DNA of 64,000 nucleotides from Aphelenchoides besseyi (GCA_024699855.1 JAMPIQ010000002.1:10106001-10170000); one strand, 5' to 3'. Shown: positions 34,208-47,425, counted from the first letter of the stretch. Made by a program: numbers and translations. The notes: generated from the letters alone by a model not told the origin.

Positions 34208-34885
34208 TTCTGAAAAAAACGCGTGAAGTCGACCAAGTTCACGATCCGCGTTTTCATCAAAAACACCCGACTTTACAGTGAAGAGACAAACGACTGGAAA
34301 ACCAAACAGACGCGCACTTCTGATCACTGACCGTCTCTCGCGTTCATCGACAAAATAGCTCATAACCGCATTCTTTTCGCCCTTCAACGTGCAAAAAATT
34401 GCGCCGTTGAGCGAACGCGTGAGACGATTCGAAAAGCGCGAGAATAACACACAAGTGTGCGCAATCGGCGTCTGAAACCGTTCGGATCTTTTTAAAGAAC
34501 AAAAACTCGTCTCTTGGAAAGCGTTTCTCTTGAAAATGCGATTCGAACGCAAAAGGATCCTAAAAAACGATGCGAAAGTTGCAACGAAAATAATTTCGGT
34601 TGTTGCTCGCAACTTAAAAGACGAACGAATGGTGCGCCGCGCATTCTGTATAGTTAACGAGCGAATGGATTAGCGGACAAAACGACTCACTCGACGCGAA
34701 AGACTCCACGGAACGAAAAGCTTCGGGCCGCGAGCTCACGGCCCCTTACATCTACGGCCGCAGCTGACACACACACGACCATCAAAGAACACGTTCTTGC
34801 TCACGCGGAGGAAGACGCCCAGTAGTTCGTTTAACGAATTGTGCTTTTGCTCTTCGAGACGGAAACGCAAAATTTTTTATCGACC
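34208..34885. other. Upstream region of the disordered-protein gene
   Basis: CG-rich sequence with frames open on both strands around 34600-34880; likely promoter or 5'UTR. No supported gene. Confidence 0.45.
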
Positions 34886-35155
34886 TTACGCCTTCCAAAA
34901 CACGCGTTGCAGTTGTTTTTGTGCGAAGGACCAGCAACAAAATTTCAGTTCAACGACCGTCCATCGTGCGGTCCCACTCGTTTGCGAGCAAAAACGATCG
35001 AAACAAAAGTCGCAGTTTAATCGTGTTTTCTGGTCCTTTAAATTCGAACGCTCGAATGACGTCGCACAAACCAACTGATCAGCAAACACGATGACACCAA
35101 TGACGCAACAGCTAACTACCCGAATTACAAGCGAATTGAGCATCTCATCAACCAT
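34886..35155 (-). CDS. Possible small secreted Cys-rich peptide
   Basis: A single-exon ORF of 89 aa starts at ATG 35155 (or 35143). The N-terminus (MLNSLVIRVVSCCVIGVIVF) looks like a signal peptide ending near LVCA. The mature part has CDFCFDRFC, then CCW near the end, and is Lys/Arg-rich. No family was recognised. It has neither an intron nor a conserved motif. Overlapping open frames on the plus strand mean that chance cannot be excluded. Confidence 0.33.
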   Translation of the reverse strand: MVDEMLNSLVIRVVSCCVIGVIVFADQLVCATSFERSNLKDQKTRLNCDFCFDRFCSQTSGTARWTVVELKFCCWSFAQKQLQRVFWKA

Positions 35156-35523
35156 TGAAGGGAATAAGGAAAAGTGAGAAGAGACATGTGAATGCTCAGA
35201 TTTCTGTTGTTTGAAGAGCGAAGGAAGAGCACGGGAACGTTGTTGGTCGATAAAAAGGTTGTAAAAATCAAATACACAAGACATATCACCGGACATTAAC
35301 ACAAACTTCTTTATGGATCCTCGTGTTTTTTGAAGTCACAACTTCAATGCAACAGCTGGTTAGCGGTTTGAAGAGTTGGATCACGAATGACATTAAACGT
35401 AATTTTGACAAGAGGAATGCAAACACATGCTCCTGGAATTCTTTGCATGAGCTTCAGCCACAAAAAATGAACAAACCAAAGCATCAAAAGAAAACAAGCA
35501 GATGGTTTTTAGGTTCCCAGGAG

Positions 35524-36821
35524 ATGAAGAGGCTACTTTCTTGGTTTATATTTTTGCACATTGTACTGATTGTGAGTTCTTTTGTCACAAGTGATCAGTG
35601 TCCGTTAGGTGCTATCAATCGGCAGTTGGACTGCAAACCGAAAATGGTGTGTTATGTTTCTTCATTAATTAACACAACTCATCGTTAATAAAGAAGATGA
35701 TCTTGTAGTATGATGGAATCATTCATATCTTCGCGGCGTCTGGGATCGCTGCTCAAATGGGTGTGGCGGAGTTTTCGACGTGTTACGTTCAGAATTGCGT
35801 AATAACCAAAAATCGTAAGTTGAACAAACAGGTGAACGAAGCACGATATTCAGCGGAAATGATGATGAAATCAAAAGCAGCAGTATTCGATTCTCATAGT
35901 GCACAGATAAGCAACCGACCACATGATCAAATTTGGATTCTCTTGTTGTTAGAAAATCCAACTAACACAATCAACATCAGCAAGTGGAACAATATGGTTT
36001 TTTCACAAAACTTTTTTCAAACAATAACTACAAGATTGCAGATCAACTACACTGCTAGTTATCATCTCAAAAGCGATATACCTGCACCTTATGGTCTCGT
36101 TAAAAAGCGTCGTTTAATTGCAAATCTCGAGGGTTTGATCGAAGGTATTAAGGAAATCTTTGTTTACTATTATGTTTTGTAGCCAAAACAGAGGGTGTTT
36201 TATGGATCGTTTCCAACTGTTATACCAATCGTCGCGAAAAGATTGTCAGTCGATTGCAACGTCATATTCAAGTGAACATATTCGGTCGTTGTGCTAACGG
36301 TCGAATATCTCGTAAACAACAACTTCAACTAATGGCTAGTTATCGTTTTTACTTGGCGTTTGAAAACAACAATTGCGAAGAGTATGTCACGGAAAAGTTT
36401 TTCGAGGCCCTAAGGTACGAACGTTCGTAGAACAAGTCGAGGTTGTTGGCAAAATGTTTCAGATTTGGTATAGTACCCGTTGTTTATGGTGCAAGAAAAG
36501 AGTATTACGAACAGATTGCACCACCTCATTCGTTTATTCATATGGATGATTTCGAGCGAGTTGAGCATTTGGCTGCGTACGTTTGTGTAAGCTATTGAAC
36601 GGACTCTAATTTTCAGATACTTAAACTACTTGACTAACAATCAGACTGCTTACAGCGAGTATTTCAACTGGAAGAACGAATATTATCTGACAGAAAGCAA
36701 ATTCTTTTGTCGATTATGTAAACTACTTCAAAATGCACCAGTCAATACTCACGGCAACATTGATGGGTGGTGGCACCAGACAGATTCATGCTTGAATTCT
36801 TTCATAACCGCTCCAACATGA
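35524..36821 (+). CDS. Alpha-1,3-fucosyltransferase (GT10)
   Basis: The six exons are 35524-35646, 35709-35996, 36042-36144, 36183-36414, 36463-36576 and 36617-36821 (354 aa). It is a type II Golgi enzyme: short cytoplasmic start, then the membrane anchor LLSWFIFLHIVLIVSSFV. GT10 marks in order are QIWILLLLENPTN, NYTASYHLKSDIPAPYG, EEYVTEKFFEALRFGIVPVV, then YGARKEYYEQIAPPHSFI and the Trp-Lys of FNWKNEYY. It transfers fucose from GDP-fucose to N-glycans or related glycoconjugates. Acceptor specificity (core versus Lewis type) is not readable. The frame upstream of ATG 35524 is open, but a CCAG acceptor sits 3 nt before the ATG. AATAAA at 36880. Confidence 0.92.
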
Positions 36822-36879
36822 TTAAATTGTGATAAAAGCACAAGTTGTATCTGTTCAATTTCAATAGAAAGCAGCCGAT

Positions 36880-36885
36880 AATAAA
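36880..36885 (+). terminator. Polyadenylation signal AATAAA
   Basis: AATAAA about 60 nt past the fucosyltransferase stop. Confidence 0.55.
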
Positions 36886-37137
36886 CCGCGTTTTAAATCG
36901 TATTTTAGTCAACAACCGCTATCACAGAACCGATCAAGAACGGTCGATGGCTGCGAAGAATCCAGTAAATTTGTTTACTTGACTGATTGAACTGTTATAC
37001 AGAATTCCCAAGCGAATAAGAGCGAGACTTACAATCATAACTTGAAAACAACACAGTAGGAATCTTGCGCGAAAACTCAAAAATTTGAAAGACATAAAAG
37101 CGAATGAATTTGTGAAGGAAAAGAATCAATGCTGTGA

Positions 37138-40100
37138 TTAAGCGCCATCTACATCATCGACTAAATGCTGATAATTGTCCGTTGGATCTGCAATAGTGAA
37201 GGTGTCGATTTGTCGTCGTAGAGGAATGGGATCGTCATAATCGGTCGTCTCAACGTCCATTCGTTTCAGTTGCAACACTTTCGACGGTCGACCGTGTTTT
37301 TCGATCATGAGTTTGTTCAGATAGTTGATAAAGGTTGTCCACGCAGAATATGTGTAAAGGTTTCTGGGCCGACCAGAACGCGGCAGATTCGATTTTTGAA
37401 GTTGATTGATTTTCGATTTCAAATCAAAAGTTCGCACATTCGGAAGTGAGCTCCGTCTTTTGATTGCTCTTTGTCCTTGTTGAGGGATATTCCATGACCT
37501 CGATGTTCTGAAGGTAAATAAACAATGTGAACAGTCAAAAAAACTTGCGAACTTACCGATAATGAGCTCGAACATATTCATCACCAGTAAGCGGATGGGA
37601 AAGTCGATGAAAAAGTTTCTGTTGTTGTTCCAAACGTCCACGACGCATCTGAGTGTGTTGAGATATCCGACAAATATACTCGTGCCAATTGTCACAGTCA
37701 AATGGATATGGTCGTGGAGTCATGAGATCTTGAAGGCAATTGAATGTTTCGATATTGAGCATTGAAAGGTTGTTGGTCTTATGATGCCCATTCATTACAA
37801 CATCTCTTAATTTTTCGATCATCTTTTGGGTTGCCATTTCGTTAGAGGTGCCGTTGACCGGAAAGTGATGCGAGGAATTGACGTATCGAACAACCATGTC
37901 AGAAATGCACGGTAATATGCGACCTTCTTGTTCATTTTCATGAACGTTCGCTGTACCATAGGCCGTTCGATCTGTCAAACGATTTTGCAGGTGTGAAGTA
38001 AGAAAACCGGTTTGGGAAACTTGAGGGGTTTCAGTCGATGTTGAAACGTTTGAATGAACGACAATCGCAGGAGTTGGCATTTGGAATTCAAAATCGTTGG
38101 CAATGAATTGCTTTTTGGGTGCTGGTTCCACAACCAAGTCTGAACATTGATCTCTTGGTTCAAGATGCTTCTTTCCAATTAAGTCACGTTTGATTCCGTG
38201 ACCAACAGTTAACGCTGAGATCCTGCTCCTTTTTCGGTTTAAGTTGCAGGACATTTGCAATCGCTTATTGTATTGGCCAAAGTAAAAATCGGAGACTGTT
38301 AAACGAGTAGGAATAAGCTCGGTATCCGAGTCAGATAACACAATTACATCCCTGGCAACAAGTGATGGAATTGAACATTTCTCCGACTCGACATTTCTCA
38401 ATCGTTCTTCGGTAATTTTTCTCCAATTCTTGATGCGTTGAGCGCGTTCTTCGATTTTGATCTCGTCTAGTTCAGCAGCTATATGCTCACTCAGATGAAT
38501 GTTTATAGCTTTTCGTTGTTCGCATCGATAGACCGCCAATCGTGATTGCCATTGGAGAAGACGTTTTTGACGTTCAGCAAACAGTTTTTTGGCATTGCAT
38601 TCGTCTGACGAATCTTCTTCATGTGATGTTTGTTGCTTCTCGCGTCTTTGGCGCCGTTTCTTAAGAACGCTGTTTTGGCATCTTCGACGATTTGAAGAAA
38701 TTACGTCGATTTCCGTACCACTCGATTCGTCTGCTTCGTATCCCAGTGTAACATCTTCAGTTAGTCGAACAGTCACTTTGGCATAAACACAAACTTGTTC
38801 TCTGATAGATCTTTCAACTTCGGCAGTTTGTGGACCATCAACATTGTGCTTAAATTCCGACTGAGAAACGATAAAAACTGTTGAATTATGTTCGACGGTA
38901 TGGCTAACGGTTGTGGCAGGGATGTGCTCAAGTTCGAGTCTATCATCAAGAGCAATAAGTGAAAACTCTTCCATTTTTGAATTGCAAGTTTCATCAGCAA
39001 CTTCAGCATTTGAATCGGATAAGCTCGGGAAATGTCGATTCATTTTGACTTCATCAATGCACATAATCGTTTCATTGTTGTTGTTCGTTGATGACGGTAG
39101 AACGACTTGTTCTGATTCGCACGACGAGACATCAAAATCCGCTTCTTCGAATCCTGCATGTGAATCAATTCGTCGTCGTTTTGATGTTTTGAACATGCGA
39201 GAATCGGCTGAGTTATTTCCGTCGATCGTTGTCTGCTCTATGTTCAATTGACGTTTTCGTCCGTTTTCATTTGATGTTGATAGAATGGATCCAACAGTTT
39301 CGATCTTGTACTTAACTGCGGAGACGTCGGACTTCACGAAAATATGCGCCACTTTATCAGCCGGTGGTTGCAAAATTTCCGTAGTCAATTCGATTTCTTC
39401 GATCGCTGATGTTAGAGAAGAGTCGGTGCACGTTAGAACAGGACGTTGTCTCGATGCTTCAGGTTCACGAATATTATCTAAAATTCGTAAGATAAGAAAT
39501 GAGAAGCTAGTTTTGAACTTACATTTTGCAGGACTGCTTGTTACTTCGACTCTTGAGACACACTTGCTGACTGATGATCTCGCGTTCTCTTGCTTCGATT
39601 TCGAAACAATAGACTTCTTCACTTTTGCAACATTCAAACCAGAGAGTGTTGTTGAATTCGAAACGGTGGTATTCGATGAATTTAAAAGCGAACCATTAAC
39701 ATTCTGAACCGCATTAGGTGTTTGATGCTCACTAACGGTGATTCTTTGTGTAGATTCGTACTCATGTTGGTCGTATCTTGAAATTGGATTTTCGAGTTCC
39801 AGTGTCTGTTTTTGTGATGTTTTCTTCTTCTTCGCAACTTTTGAGTTGGTTGCACAAGCTCGTTGTCGAATTTCATTAAGTTGTTTGAAGAAATCGGATC
39901 GAATGACTTGCCAATTCCCCGGCCCGACTTCAACAATGCACTTTCCCATCTAAACTGATAATAATGATGAGACTAAGTCCAAACAAACCTCTTCGGCAAT
40001 TCGTTGAATAAGCTCTGTTTTAGTTGCACAGACATCTGGACAACTTACTCCATCTGCCACGAAATAAGCAGAAATATCAAAAACACTCTTTACGATTTGA

Positions 40101-42462
40101 AGTTGCTCGTGATCCAATGGAAAAGTTGAAATCTTTCGCACACGTTCCATTGTTCTTTGGTATGCTCTTTGTGCGTTGAGCAGATTTTGACGACTCTCCA
40201 TCACTTGTGTTTGAAACTGATTTCTAGCTTCCTGAATGGCAACACGAGTTCTTCGACGCCGCTGAGGAGTTGAAACTGAAACGTAGAAGTTTTGAGTTCA
40301 TACTGAAATTAGTAATCCTACTGTTTTTTGACTTTGAATCCGATATTTTCGTCAGCGTACGGTTAAAACGTGGGCTGCGTCTGATGCTTGTTGCCGTATT
40401 GTTATTGGGGTTATCGTTTGGTTCAGATTTTGTCGTCGCTTCGTAAACAATATGCGTTGATCTACCGGACTTCATTGATACCATGCGTATATCAACACCA
40501 TTAGGTCCACGTGGCTTCTCCAACATATCTTGCGGATTTACCACCCATGGGACAGTCCATTCCATGTAAACTTTTCCATTAGCATCTATGACCTCGTTTA
40601 TATTCACTGAACGAATATGTTGATCAAATTCGGCACGTGTCAATTTCAACGTTTCCCATTTCCTTTGATGTAAACATTCTTGTAGTGGATTCTTGGCGTG
40701 AATTAGACTCGATGCCAAAGGTATCGAATAGTGCAAAAGCTGATTTTTCCTTATTGGTTCACTTTGAGTTCGATTCCGACAGTTAAAAGTCTAAAAAATG
40801 GATTTCTATACGATTAAAACAACATACCTTAGTTTTTCGTTTAGACCTTAGCTTGTAATCGACATTCAACTCTTTTTTTGATTGTTGAGTCCTCGAATTT
40901 TGGCGAGCGGTACGACACTAAAATGGAAGCACCAAATTTGAGTATGTATATTCGCTTACTATTGAGTTAATCTTACGCTCTTCGATACGTGAAAATTTCC
41001 AATCTTGTCTGTTTTTTCGTTTAAGCTGCTGATTCACCATAGAGAAAGCAAAAGGAAATAGCTCTTTGTTCTTGACGCGTCGTAGTAATTCGGTGGTACC
41101 GGTGCTGTGAGACCGTCGACAGGGATGTGGATTGTACATTCCAACAGACATGTCGATTAGTTCCACGAACTCAGCTTTGCTATTGTAATGGAGATTATCG
41201 AATGAGTTCAAATGGTTTCCAGACGTGCTAGAGATACCAGTAGAATGCTCAGTGATTTCGTTTTGTTCGTCTACTTCCTGCGATTTTGATGAATACTCAC
41301 GACCACTAGAGCAGCGATTGTTCTGAATTAAAATGCAATTAATGGAAAATCTTTGACATTCGTCTGACCTTTACAGCACTTTGTTTTCTATCCTTCGTTT
41401 TTGAATTCATTTTGTATAGTCGAAGTGAATTGTCATTCTCGTTGCCTTCTCGTAAAATGAGTGTGTTGATGTGTGCGGTTGTACGGAGATTCGAATCCAA
41501 ACTGTAGATCGGCTGTTGTGTTCGAGTGTTTCGATGAAATGTCGGTTTGTTCTTTTCTGATGAAGATGACTGGCGATCAACCGCGTGGTTTTCGGCTGAC
41601 GAGCTCTCATTTTCGAATTGCGAAGATCGTGGAGGTCGTGAAGGAATTAGTCGTTTACTTGGCTGCACTGTATTCATTGCACGTGTCGCTTTTAACGTAG
41701 AAAAGTTCGAGTTTGCTGATGAGTTTTGTTTGTTGAAATGTCGAAGACAACTTGGTTGTTGCATCGCTTTTCGTCTTGTAACTGATGACTTAAAATCGCT
41801 AGAATGCTCCGCTTCTGTGCTTATTACGCAAAGATTCTTCTGTTTACTTGGAGATGTAAGAACATTTCGACGTTTCGGCAGTGTACCTAAACATTCAAAC
41901 AATTCGTAAAAAATGAAACTTGTAACTCACTTAAAACTTTGACTTCATTGTTTGACTTGTTTGAACGTACGACAAATCGTTTTTGTGACGCAGAGCTGGA
42001 ACGATGGTTGAGATCAACGACGGGAATCGATTGGCAAACGGAATGAGAACTTGCAGGTAGATTGTGTACACGAGATGATGTTGAAGTTGCTGCAAACTGT
42101 TGCGTATCAGTGTTGTGATCAACGATGATTCTCGTAGTGTAAGTCACTGAGCGATTAAACGTTGAAGCGGTAGAAGTCGATGGAAATGTGTTGTGATAAT
42201 AGTCATTGGTGAACGAATAGCCGCTGAACGCATTCCAATTGTTTGTAGTCAAACGTCGGTCATCGTGATAAAAAGAATAATCTTCGGTATGCGGTCTCTC
42301 GTTTGTCGAATCAGCAAAAAGTTGAAGTCCATTCATCGAATCTCCGTAGTTATTCCAATCCGGGTACGTTTCGTCTTCTGGCGTCATCTGGACCTCACCA
42401 TCGATGAGCACGTCGTCATCGACATTCATTCTGAAGTAATCGTAGCTACTCGACGGTTCCAT
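37138..42462 (-). CDS. Large nuclear-type protein with SUMO-interaction-like motif (unknown family)
   Basis: Nine exons (first 41931-42462, last 37138-37507; exon 8, 37557-39477, is 1921 nt) sum to 1658 aa with intact frame. The N-terminal 500 residues are Ser/Asn-rich and disordered. Two compact parts follow, about 590-720 (WETLKLTRAEFDQHIRSVNI, MEWTVPWVVNPQDML) and 730-860. The latter has a helical stretch plus IVEVGPGNWQVIRSDFFKQL. Basic clusters KRRRID and KKRRQRREKQQ look like nuclear signals. A helical Arg/Lys/Glu-rich segment (about 1170-1250) precedes DVIVLSDSDTEL (about 1270), a textbook SUMO-interaction motif followed by acidic residues. A C-terminal module (about 1590-1620) has YSAWTTFINYLNKLMIEKHG. 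I recognise no family; a chromatin or SUMO-linked scaffold role is inference. Confidence 0.82.
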
Positions 42463-43004
42463 GACGTTAAACAGCAAAAAAACGATTCAAACCATCGAGT
42501 CTCGAATAAGCCACGAGATTCAACTAAAATGCGAACTTCACTACGAATTCCAATGAAATTTGCGAGGTAAAAACAAAACGGTAAATTACGAAGAGAATTC
42601 TAAGCCAATCAAGTTTAACAATATCTCAACCAACTTTAAAAAAGATTAATTTACCAAGTAATTTTCAACGGAAATCTCTCGGTGCGTACGAAACCAACCA
42701 GGAAAACGATTGAGCAGTTTGCACGCACCACTCGAAGTTGTCAGTTTAGTCTGCTGGTCACTTTGCGACGACATTTCATCTTTGCGCATTCAACTACCGA
42801 TCTCATGCTTTTAGCGGTTGAGACCATCAAACGTACGCTAAAGGTGTAGGTAATCAAATCTAATTGAAGAGACTGATGCCAAGTGAATTGCTGTTCATAT
42901 TATTGAAATCCAAGATCTCAGCTGATTGCTAGTAAAAGTTTATTCGTAAAAGGCAAACAGTTCGATTTGCGCAAGAAAGGTAGCGTTCAATAGAAATTGA
43001 TTTG
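42463..43004. other. Intergenic between two minus-strand genes
   Basis: About 540 nt; 5' region of the large nuclear-type protein and 3' flank of troponin T. No gene seen. Confidence 0.55.
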
Positions 43005-44502
43005 TTATTCTTCATCCTCGTATTCTTCTTCTTCATCAACGGTCGCTTCCTGTTCGTTTGCCTCATCACCAGCTTGCGACTCCGTATGCTTGAGCTTGTA
43101 CTCGAGAATAACAGGCGGTGGTGGTATGTTTGGAAAGCACGGATATGCATCTTTCTGCAATTGCATGAGCAGTTAAATGGAGTTCAATTGAAATTACTTT
43201 GTCGAACATTGCGCGACGTTCTTTGAAGTTGCGTCGATCAATTTGACGATCGTATTTACTGGAAATAGACACCTTTGGCTAAAAAGAACAATAAAATAAG
43301 CTTTTTCGGTTATGGGGCTAACCGGATAACGCGAATTTCCAGTGTCTCCCGGATCAAGACCCTTCTGTAAAGCCTTGTTTCGTGCAACTTGCCGTTGACG
43401 TTCATTCAACTCTTTCAAATCGTATTCCAATCTTTCGTGACGCTTTTCCAAATCATATTTGTCTGCTTCGAGTTTGCAAATTTTATGATGCAACTCTTTG
43501 ATTTTGTTCTTCAATTCAGTTCCAGACAAACTGCTGAAGTCGATCTGTCGCATGACCATATCGATGTAGGCACGTTTCTGTTCTTCCTGCTGTTCTTTGG
43601 TCATTCCCATTTCCTGTTTGGCTTGAACGATGTTACCGAACTTATCACCACGATCCTTCTTCTCGGGAATCACAAAATTTCGACCTCCACCGGCAGTCGG
43701 TGGAGCAAACGGCGCGCCGACCATTTGTTGACGTTTGAGTTTTTCAGCTTCTTTTTTCTTACGATCTTCTTCGATTCGAGCTTTACGGTCCTCCTAGAAT
43801 TATTCAAAATCTGGAATATGCTCCACGATTCCACTCACTTCTTCTTGACGTCGCCGTTCTTCTTCGGCTTTACGACGTTCGGCCATTTCGCGTTCTTCGG
43901 CTTCACGTTGCATTCGTCGTTGTTCCTATAAGACATCAATGGCTTCAACTCCGCTATTTTGTGCACAACATCTCCGGATATCACTTAGTCGTTTTGTAAA
44001 TATCCAAACATTCATGTATCCAAAATGCAAAACCGGAGATGCGTGTATCAAAACTTTGGAGCCGTCTATTCGTTTTACCTGTTTCTCTTTCAATAAGCGC
44101 AATTCTTCTTCCTCTTTTTCACGTTCAACAGCGCGCTGTTTTTCGTAATCATGAAGTTTTGCCATATCCTCTTCGTCTTGTCTTTTCTTTGCTGCCTAAA
44201 CACATCAGATTTTGAAGTCATAAACTCGTAATTCTTCAAATAGTTAAACGCCTACCAACATGGCTTTCTCCGCTTCGGTAAGCGATTCATCATTCACGTC
44301 TTCTATCGGTGCTGCCGGTTTCGGAGGTGGTGGTCTGAAAGGTAGAAAATCACAAAATGATGATACGCAACTCTACGTACTTAGCGACCTCTTCGGCCTC
44401 TTCTTCGATCTCTTCCTCGACTTCCTCTTCACTGCTAAATTGAACGTTTCGAATTGACCAGCACACTTGTTAACTCACTACTGCTCTTCTTCGTCAGACA
44501 TT
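43005..44502 (-). CDS. tnt: Troponin T
   Basis: The eight exons are 44480-44502, 44381-44434, 44256-44334, 44079-44195, 43839-43925, 43323-43793, 43198-43278 and 43005-43154 (353 aa). The N-terminus is acidic (MSDEEEQYSEEEVEEEIEE), followed by the Pro linker PPPPKPAAPIEDV. The long charged tropomyosin-binding helix includes EKQRAVEREKEEEELRL. The conserved T2 region (FGNIVQAKQEMG, QQEEQKRAYIDMVMRQIDFS, LKELNERQRQVARNKALQKG) binds troponin I and C. The C-terminal tail has FPNIPPPPVILEYK and then an acidic end, as in invertebrate TnT. It is part of the thin-filament calcium switch of body muscle. Intron 4 (43926-44078) is 153 nt, the longest here, and may hold an alternative exon. Confidence 0.95.
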
Positions 44503-45786
44503 GCAGAAATTAAAAAAGTTGAGAATCAAAAATGTTCAGCGCAAACTGTGAAGGCCCAGCTAACAGATCAAAACTCTGCGTGTGATTGGAAGCTAAGGAT
44601 TCCGGGGGCGCGCAAGTATGTCGTGCAGTACTTCGCCGTGAACTAAACAACAGATCACCGTCCAAGTCACTTTAGAGAGAAATTGCGATAAGACGTAGGA
44701 GACGAAGAGGACGGTAAACAATTGCGCGGACCTCGTTGTGGAGTTTCGGATAATTTCGATGGAACGAAGATCCAGCATTCTGCCGCGATTTGTTTGTATA
44801 GAAGAGCGAGTCCTGATCCATTGAAATGAAAATCTGAGCTCAAACTAATGGATGAGACAAACGTCCGTGTTAACCACTAACTGAAACGACATGATTCGAC
44901 GGACACCTACGCAAACTATGAATGAACTTACTAAATAAGGAATTTGATGTAATAAGTGTAGTTTATAAACGTTCTATTCCAATTCTGACTACATTGATTA
45001 ACAAACTCATCAACGCTTTGAACTTGAGAGAATTCGAACTTCTGACTTTGAAGCTTGTGCTGTCGTGTACAAGCGTTTTACATTGAAAGTGTTGCACAAC
45101 CAGTTTTTGAAAATTAAAGCTATTTGAAAAGCTTCTAATTTATCTTCTACAACAGACGAAAAGCCTCTCAATACTGTAACTCAACAACTCATCAGATATG
45201 ACAAAAATCAATAACACGAACACACTGCTAAATGTTTTCAGACAATTTCCCGTCTTACTCACGATTACACTCCGATGTTTCGGGTATTAATTGTGTTTAT
45301 TGTATGCCAACAATTGAAAGATTGGTTCTTGACGATTGTCGAGATTCTGGCGCATTCAAAGTCTCCGGATTTCGACGTTTTTTGCAGTTGTTTTCCGATG
45401 AGTAGAACAAACTCATTTCGTCAAATTGCTCAATCAAACGTCTTTTCCTACGCTCGTCATATCATCCGGGTGTTTAATCGTTGAATAGTTTGGGGTATCA
45501 ATTTGTCGATGATGAGCAAAACGGCGGTGGTTTTTTGGTGCTCACACGAGTATTCCGTTTCTTTTCGACCGTTTGTCAACGTTATTAATCATGCGCTGTT
45601 GTGCAGCTTGCTGTCAGTATTATCACTCCACCTTTGGTTCTAACGACCGTGTACTCACGTTCTTTGTGTCAATAGCCACGCTTGAATTGGCGTTTCATGT
45701 GGCGATTTTAATTTGCAACACCCGATAATACAAAACGACTTTTACCCAACGATTTCAGGTTCCTACTCCCGAACGAATGCAAGACT
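44503..45786. other. Divergent intergenic region (troponin T / CEPT promoters)
   Basis: 1.28 kb. Short ORFs at 44593-44778 (-) and 45275-45484 (+) have hydrophobic starts but no family marks. A TTTCAG acceptor at 45759 precedes the CEPT ATG by 27 nt. Confidence 0.5.
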
Positions 45787-47425
45787 ATGCCAATTCAAAC
45801 AAGATCACGACGATTAACTCAATCGTCACACGACAAAAGATCGTTTGTGAGTCATTCTAATGCAAATCGAAATAAAAATGTCTTACATTTCCAGAAGATA
45901 ATCCAATACTTGTACACAACAGTCGACTGTGTGTATGAAGCGTACATCGAACAGGATTGTCGTTTAGACGATGGTCAAATTTCACGTCTTAGTAACCACA
46001 AATATTCGTCTGTTGATTCGTCGATTCTGGATGAGCTGTTTATGCACAAGTAAGTACTGAAGCTTTAAATTTCAACTGAAGTTAAAATGCAGAGTTTGGA
46101 ATTGGGTCGTTCAGTTGTATCCGTATTGGCTTGCACCAAATGTCATCACGTTTATTGGACTGATTGTCAATGCGGTCACAGTTCTGGTTCTGTCGCATTT
46201 CTGTTATACCGCAACTGAAGAAGTGCGAATTGATTAGTCTTTACGTTTCACTTTTCTTCGGTTTCAGGCACCTTGGTGGGCTTATGTTCAGGCTGCAATC
46301 GGTTTGTTCATCTATCAAACTCTCGACGCAACTGATGGGAAACAAGCAAGACGAACGGGTTCTTCAAGTCCTCTTGGCGAACTGTTCGACCATGGATGTG
46401 ATTCAATGACACAAGGTAAGTTGTGGAATTTTTTTTAAGCATCTTTTCTAGTTCTTGTCACTCTCAACCTTTGCTATGCAATGCAACTTGGAATTCATCG
46501 GAACTTCGTTTTTACTACGGTCGTAATATCTGTGGTGATGTTCTATTGTGCGCATTGGTCAACGTACTGTACTGGATTTCTTAAGTTTTCGCGGTAACTA
46601 CACTACGTTGATTAAGTTCTATGGTTTGCTTTAGTTTTGACGTCACTGAAGCTCAGCTTGTCGTAATCGTGATTCTCTTATTAACAGCATTCTTTGGCCC
46701 GGGTATCTGGAACATAACCGTAAGTTGAATGCGCAAACGTTTATAGTTTTTGTCGTAATTTTAGGTTTTTACGATTAATCTAAAGTTCATTTTCATTGCT
46801 GGCAGTTTATTGGGTTTACTGAATCAATTTGGCTCTTACATGAAATCGATTTTCTCTGAGGGATCTGGTAAAAACGGTTCGACTGTTGCGGTAAACGACT
46901 TTCGATTTTGCGAATTCCTTTGTATTTTAGGATACTTCTATTCTTTTCCCTCTGTTTCCATTGCTTGCCGTCTGCCTTCCGTTTTGTATGATCTACAGCA
47001 AATCAATGTCGGGAGTATACGATAAAAACATCACAATGTTCTGCTTATGCTTTGCTGCTGTTGGAGCGAAAGCAACGAACAGATTGGTTATCGCACATAT
47101 GAGTCGAAGCGAATTGAACATTTGGGACTGGATTCTTCTGAGCCCGTTGCTTATGATCATTAATCAGTACTATGATTTTTACTTCGACGAATATCGAGTT
47201 CTCGTTATTGCAACGGTTTGTATGACGATTCGATCTTCGAAAGCATGAATGTTTCAGATATACGCGTACGTTTCTCTTTTGATTTTCTGTGTTCACGTGT
47301 GTCGGCAGTTCTGCGATTACCTGGACATTTACTGTTTTTATCTTCGACCAAACGACACAACAAGCCGCCAGTCGACATCGCACGGAACTACGACAAGACG
47401 CGGAGATGGCGGTAAAAAAAAGTGA
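45787..47425 (+). CDS. Choline/ethanolamine phosphotransferase (CDP-alcohol phosphotransferase)
   Basis: Nine exons (first 45787-45846, last 47258-47425) give 432 aa. The CDP-alcohol phosphotransferase motif [20 protein letters not shown] plus GCDS (about residues 138-161) has all metal-binding Asp residues. [18 protein letters not shown] is the conserved N-terminal start. Seven or more hydrophobic segments follow, for example [18 protein letters not shown]. It transfers phosphocholine or phosphoethanolamine from the CDP-alcohol to diacylglycerol in ER/Golgi membranes, the last Kennedy-pathway step. The tail is basic ([12 protein letters not shown]). AATAAA at 47479. It faces the ethanolamine kinase gene (first pathway step) only 161 nt away. 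Confidence 0.93.

Noticed and set aside
44593..44778. Minus-strand ORF upstream of troponin T
   Set aside because: Could be an upstream exon, but no donor joins it to the troponin T start in frame; hydrophobic stretch alone is not enough.
45275..45484. Small plus-strand ORF with hydrophobic start near 45.3 kb
   Set aside because: No mature-peptide features, no acceptor and no family resemblance; likely chance.
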